Positions 7,528 to 9,938 of a stretch of DNA of 9,938 bases are shown here, piece after piece. The DNA is from Muribaculaceae bacterium (GTDB lineage Bacteria; Bacteroidota; Bacteroidia; Bacteroidales; Muribaculaceae), in assembly GCA_902836725.1 (NCBI GenBank), contig CADFRV010000086.1, forward strand, positions 1 through 9,938, written 5' to 3'. Made by a program: the position numbers and the translations under genes. The notes beneath the pieces were generated by a model, which was not told the DNA's origin, did not search any database, and saw only the letters and a program-made list of their open reading frames with translations. Every line of letters begins with the position of its first letter. Within the stretch, counting starts at the first letter, position 1.

Positions 7528-7680
7528 ATGATAAAAATAGATTTGCTATCTTTGCAAATTGACGAGCAACAGATCTATATGCTTGTCAAAATGGCGGATG
7601 GCTTTACACATTTTCCGGACGCCCGACCAACCGACGAAGTTATCACTTGCATTACACATATATTAAATAAGAAGATATGA
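7528..7680 (+). CDS. Doubtful small ORF whose stop overlaps the protease start (ATGA)
   Basis: An open frame beginning at ATG 7528 (50 codons), or more plausibly at ATG 7579 (33 codons) or 7591 (29 codons), ends with TGA at 7678-7680. This overlaps the protease start ATG at 7677-7679 in an ATGA arrangement. The two later starts lie downstream of the predicted transcription start, so the ORF could act as a leader peptide coupled to protease translation. The peptide from 7591 begins MADGFTHFPDARP and matches nothing I recognise. No clear ribosome binding site precedes any of the starts, and the frame may be open by chance. It is recorded because of the overlap, not because coding is established. 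Confidence 0.15.
   Translation: MIKIDLLSLQIDEQQIYMLVKMADGFTHFPDARPTDEVITCITHILNKKI
7538..7554 (+). promoter_or_regulatory. Candidate promoter -7 boxes of the protease gene
   Basis: TATCTTTG (7547-7554) fits TAnnTTTG exactly and is the same octamer as the candidate -7 box of the divergent operon. An overlapping second fit, TAGATTTG, lies at 7538-7545. I find no good TTTG -33 element about 20 nt upstream of either. ATTTGC (7541-7546) and GCAAAT (7554-7559) form an inverted repeat around the box, which could let a repressor cover it. Transcription from here would leave a 5' leader of about 115 nt. Confidence 0.45.
7559..7589 (+). promoter_or_regulatory. Stem-loop at the 5' end of the predicted protease mRNA
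   Basis: TTGACGAGC (7559-7567) pairs along its whole length with GCTTGTCAA (7581-7589), giving nine pairs including one G-U, around a 13 nt loop. It starts within a few bases of the predicted transcription start, where a stem can protect mRNA from 5' decay. It also partly hides the ATG at 7579-7581 of the doubtful leader ORF. It could equally be an operator palindrome in DNA form. Confidence 0.4.
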
Positions 7681-9902
7681 AGAGAAATCTACTTGTTTTC
7701 GGATTGCTCGCCACCGCGGTTTGCGGCAGCGCACTGGCGCAGTCAAAAATCAACGGAGCAGGCCGATTGATGCTTGACACATACATGGCACAGACATCGG
7801 CACGGAAAGCTCCTGCCAAAGACATTATAAAAACAATGATCGTGACCCTCAACGAGGGTGGGACACGTGAGGATCTCGAAGAGATCGGCGCAGAAGTGTA
7901 CAGCGATTTCGGCGATATCCTCATCGTGGGCATGCCGCTGAGCCGCACAGAGGAACTCGCATCGCTTGATGCAGTAAAATCTGTGGAATTCGGAAACAAG
8001 AGCCGCGTGTATATGGATATCGCACGCGAAAGCACAGGTGTTGATGACATACATGCAGGCACCGTCGAAGGACTTGCCGGCACATCTTTCACCGGCAAGG
8101 ATGTGATCGTAGGTCTTTTTGATACCGGTCTCGACCCCAACCACGCCGCCTTCCGCAAAGCCGACGGCACCAGCCGCGTGAACTCAATATATGTGACACG
8201 CGACGGTGGCAAAGACCTTTCCTACACTACCCCCGACGCAGTGTCGGCCTTTGACACCGAAGACAACACCGCCACCCACGGCACTCACGTGCTCGGCATC
8301 ATCGCCGGCTCCAACGATGTGCAGGGCCGCTACAGCCAGTATGGCAAGAACGGCGTGCAGACCGGTACAATTCCTTATTACGGTGTAGCTCCCGACGCAG
8401 ATATCGTGATCGGCTGCGGCGATTTTTACAACGAGGAGATCCTCCGCGGCGTAGATCTGGTAGTAAAACGCGCCAAGGAACTTGGCAAACCCGCCGTTGT
8501 GAACCTCTCGCTGGGAAGCAACGTAGGCCCCCACGATCCGAACTCAGCCACATCAAGGACACTCGACAAACTCGCTGACGACGCCATCATCTGTATCTCG
8601 GCCGGCAACGAAGGTGACAGCAACATCGCCCTTAAACGCCCGTTCCGCGGATCGTCGATCAACACATTCCTCTCCCCTGCCACTATAGATGGCGCACAGG
8701 TGCTCTACAACGCCGAATTCTGGAACAGCACCGACGACACCTTCGACCTCGATCTCGTTCTCTACAACAAGTCGACCGACAAGATCATAGAGAAACATAC
8801 CATCACCAACCTCAGCGGAAGAAGCTTTACATGGAACGGCGCCAACTGCCCCGGCCTGAAGAGCTACTATGCTTCAGGCGCACAAGTGTATGTGACTTCA
8901 AACGTGGACCCCAACACAGGCCGCTACTATGTAAGCATGCAGAACAGCCTGCAGGCCACTTCCGGTAACGTGCGTTTCGGCGTGAATATCCGCGGGAAGG
9001 AAGGCTGCACTCTCAACGCCTATGTAAGCGCAATCGCTGTAGGCGCTTACAGCCAGGACAACGTAGTGTTCGCAAGCGAGAATATCAAGGGATACGCTCC
9101 CGGCACCCCCGACGGCTCCATCAACGAGATGGCATCCGGCAAGCGCGTGATCTCTGTCGGCGCATATGTAAGCCGCGCAACTTCCACCCCCTTCATGAAC
9201 GGCACCTCCTACTCAGGCGGTGGCACCCGTAACGATATCGCAGACTTCTCGTCATACGGCACAACAGCCGACAACCGCGACCTTCCGCTCATTTGCGGCC
9301 CCGGCGCACAGATCGTATCGGCAGTAAGCCGCTACTGCACAGAGTACACCGACGCCTACAGCAAAGAGGCGATCCCCGCACTCTCCAACTCGTTCTCACG
9401 CATCAGCCCCTACTACCCCATGCAGGGCACCTCTATGTCGAGCCCGTTCGTGGCAGGCACAGTAGCCCTCTGGCTCCAGGCATGGCCCCAGATGAGTTCC
9501 GAAGAATGTATGGATATAATGGCCACAACCGCTAAAAAAGACACCTACACCAACACCACCAACGTGCTCAAGAAACGCCGCTGGGGCAACGGCAAGATCG
9601 ATCCGGTAGCCGGCCTCAAGGAAGCGATCAGACGCAACGCCTCCATCGAAGGTGTCACAGCCGACGACAATGAGAAGAACCTTATCGTCAGCTCTCTCGG
9701 CGGTCACCGCTACGAGGTGTGCCATGTAGGTGCCGACGGAATGACTGTCGACGTATACAGCATCCAGGGCGCCAAAGTAATGAGCCTCTCCACCGACGGC
9801 GACACTCTCGAACTTGACGCAGCATCGCTCGCAGGTGGCATCTACGTGATGGCCGTCACCACCGACGCAGGTACAGTATCACGCAAACTCGCGGTGAAAT
9901 AA
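7677..9902 (+). CDS. Secreted subtilisin-family (S8) serine protease with T9SS-type C-terminal sorting domain
   Basis: This 741-residue protein is a subtilase predicted to cleave proteins outside the cell. A Sec signal peptide (MKRNLLVFGLLATAVCGSALA, cut before Gln22) is followed by a propeptide-like region (about 50-115) resembling an inhibitor/chaperone prodomain. The catalytic triad is intact: Asp149 (LFDTG), His201 (HGTHV) and Ser586 (GTSMSSP), with oxyanion Asn311 (SAGNEG). About 275 residues separate Asn311 from Ser586, against 66 in subtilisin, so a beta-rich insertion of about 200 residues (roughly 325-500) is present, as in other large Bacteroidota subtilases. Residues about 665-741 (VDVYSIQGAKV, LAGGIYVMAV, KLAVK end) fit the type A T9SS sorting domain, implying secretion or surface attachment. 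The start at 7677 gives the intact signal peptide and has AAGAAG just upstream. It is transcribed away from the transporter operon. Family and activity are clear; the substrate is not. Confidence 0.95.
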   Translation: MKRNLLVFGLLATAVCGSALAQSKINGAGRLMLDTYMAQTSARKAPAKDIIKTMIVTLNEGGTREDLEEIGAEVYSDFGDILIVGMPLSRTEELASLDAVKSVEFGNKSRVYMDIARESTGVDDIHAGTVEGLAGTSFTGKDVIVGLFDTGLDPNHAAFRKADGTSRVNSIYVTRDGGKDLSYTTPDAVSAFDTEDNTATHGTHVLGIIAGSNDVQGRYSQYGKNGVQTGTIPYYGVAPDADIVIGCGDFYNEEILRGVDLVVKRAKELGKPAVVNLSLGSNVGPHDPNSATSRTLDKLADDAIICISAGNEGDSNIALKRPFRGSSINTFLSPATIDGAQVLYNAEFWNSTDDTFDLDLVLYNKSTDKIIEKHTITNLSGRSFTWNGANCPGLKSYYASGAQVYVTSNVDPNTGRYYVSMQNSLQATSGNVRFGVNIRGKEGCTLNAYVSAIAVGAYSQDNVVFASENIKGYAPGTPDGSINEMASGKRVISVGAYVSRATSTPFMNGTSYSGGGTRNDIADFSSYGTTADNRDLPLICGPGAQIVSAVSRYCTEYTDAYSKEAIPALSNSFSRISPYYPMQGTSMSSPFVAGTVALWLQAWPQMSSEECMDIMATTAKKDTYTNTTNVLKKRRWGNGKIDPVAGLKEAIRRNASIEGVTADDNEKNLIVSSLGGHRYEVCHVGADGMTVDVYSIQGAKVMSLSTDGDTLELDAASLAGGIYVMAVTTDAGTVSRKLAVK

Positions 9903-9938
9903 ACGGCACTCAGCCATAGACCACAGACACCACGGCCC

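Larger units (their letters stand above)
6753..7676. other. Divergent intergenic control region (924 bp)
   Basis: This AT-rich stretch separates the minus-strand transporter operon from the plus-strand protease gene. I see no convincing protein gene in it: the open frames are short, overlap the symmetric DNA elements and match no family I recognise. It holds a candidate -7 box for each direction, a GC-richer block at 6841-6960 that would form the structured leader of the operon, a direct repeat pair at 7245-7263 with an adjoining stem-loop, and two short palindromes at 7369-7379 and 7395-7407. Each is listed separately. I see no tRNA, CRISPR or insertion-sequence features. Confidence 0.7.

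Noticed and set aside
7652..8212. Minus-strand open frame (186 codons) opposite the start of the protease gene
   Set aside because: It overlaps the signal peptide and catalytic Asp region of a clear S8 protease and shows no recognisable motifs.

Overview
The window looks like chromosome from a gut-type Bacteroidales bacterium of medium GC content. The evidence is a SusC-like TonB-dependent transporter followed by a SusD-like lipoprotein, lipoprotein signal peptides with Cys20 and, in one case, a following acidic SDD stretch, Bacteroidota-type -7 promoter boxes (TAnnTTTG), weak or absent Shine-Dalgarno sequences, and a secreted protease with a type IX secretion (T9SS) style C-terminal domain. 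Muribaculaceae is a plausible family, but this is an inference from general character only; the window has no taxonomic marker gene.

Layout: Bases 1-57 lie downstream of the minus-strand operon and seem to hold one arm of a terminator cut by the window edge. A three-gene minus-strand operon runs from 6752 down to 58, in transcription order: a SusC-like transporter (6752-3564), a SusD-like lipoprotein (3529-1829, 34 nt gap) and a surface-type lipoprotein of unknown function in the SusE/F position (1731-58, 97 nt gap with a strong hairpin). Bases 6753-7676 are a 924 bp divergent intergenic region. It has a candidate operon promoter, a structured leader with three hairpins, a paired direct repeat with an 11 bp period, small palindromes and a candidate promoter for the plus-strand gene. 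A single plus-strand gene (7677-9902) encodes a secreted subtilisin-family (S8) protease with an intact catalytic triad, an insertion of about 200 residues and a T9SS-type sorting domain. The last 36 bases show nothing recognisable.

How the genes may work together: SusC and SusD homologues form an outer-membrane transporter with a hinged lipoprotein lid, and the third lipoprotein probably helps capture ligand at the surface. There is no carbohydrate-active enzyme, ECF sigma/anti-sigma pair or hybrid two-component regulator in the window, so the substrate is not fixed by context. The divergent secreted protease makes a peptide or glycoprotein substrate worth considering, by analogy with the peptide-importing RagAB system, but that link is only a hypothesis. 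The genes belong to well-known families. The less ordinary material is the tandem domain duplication in the third lipoprotein and the dense symmetric and structured DNA of the divergent control region.
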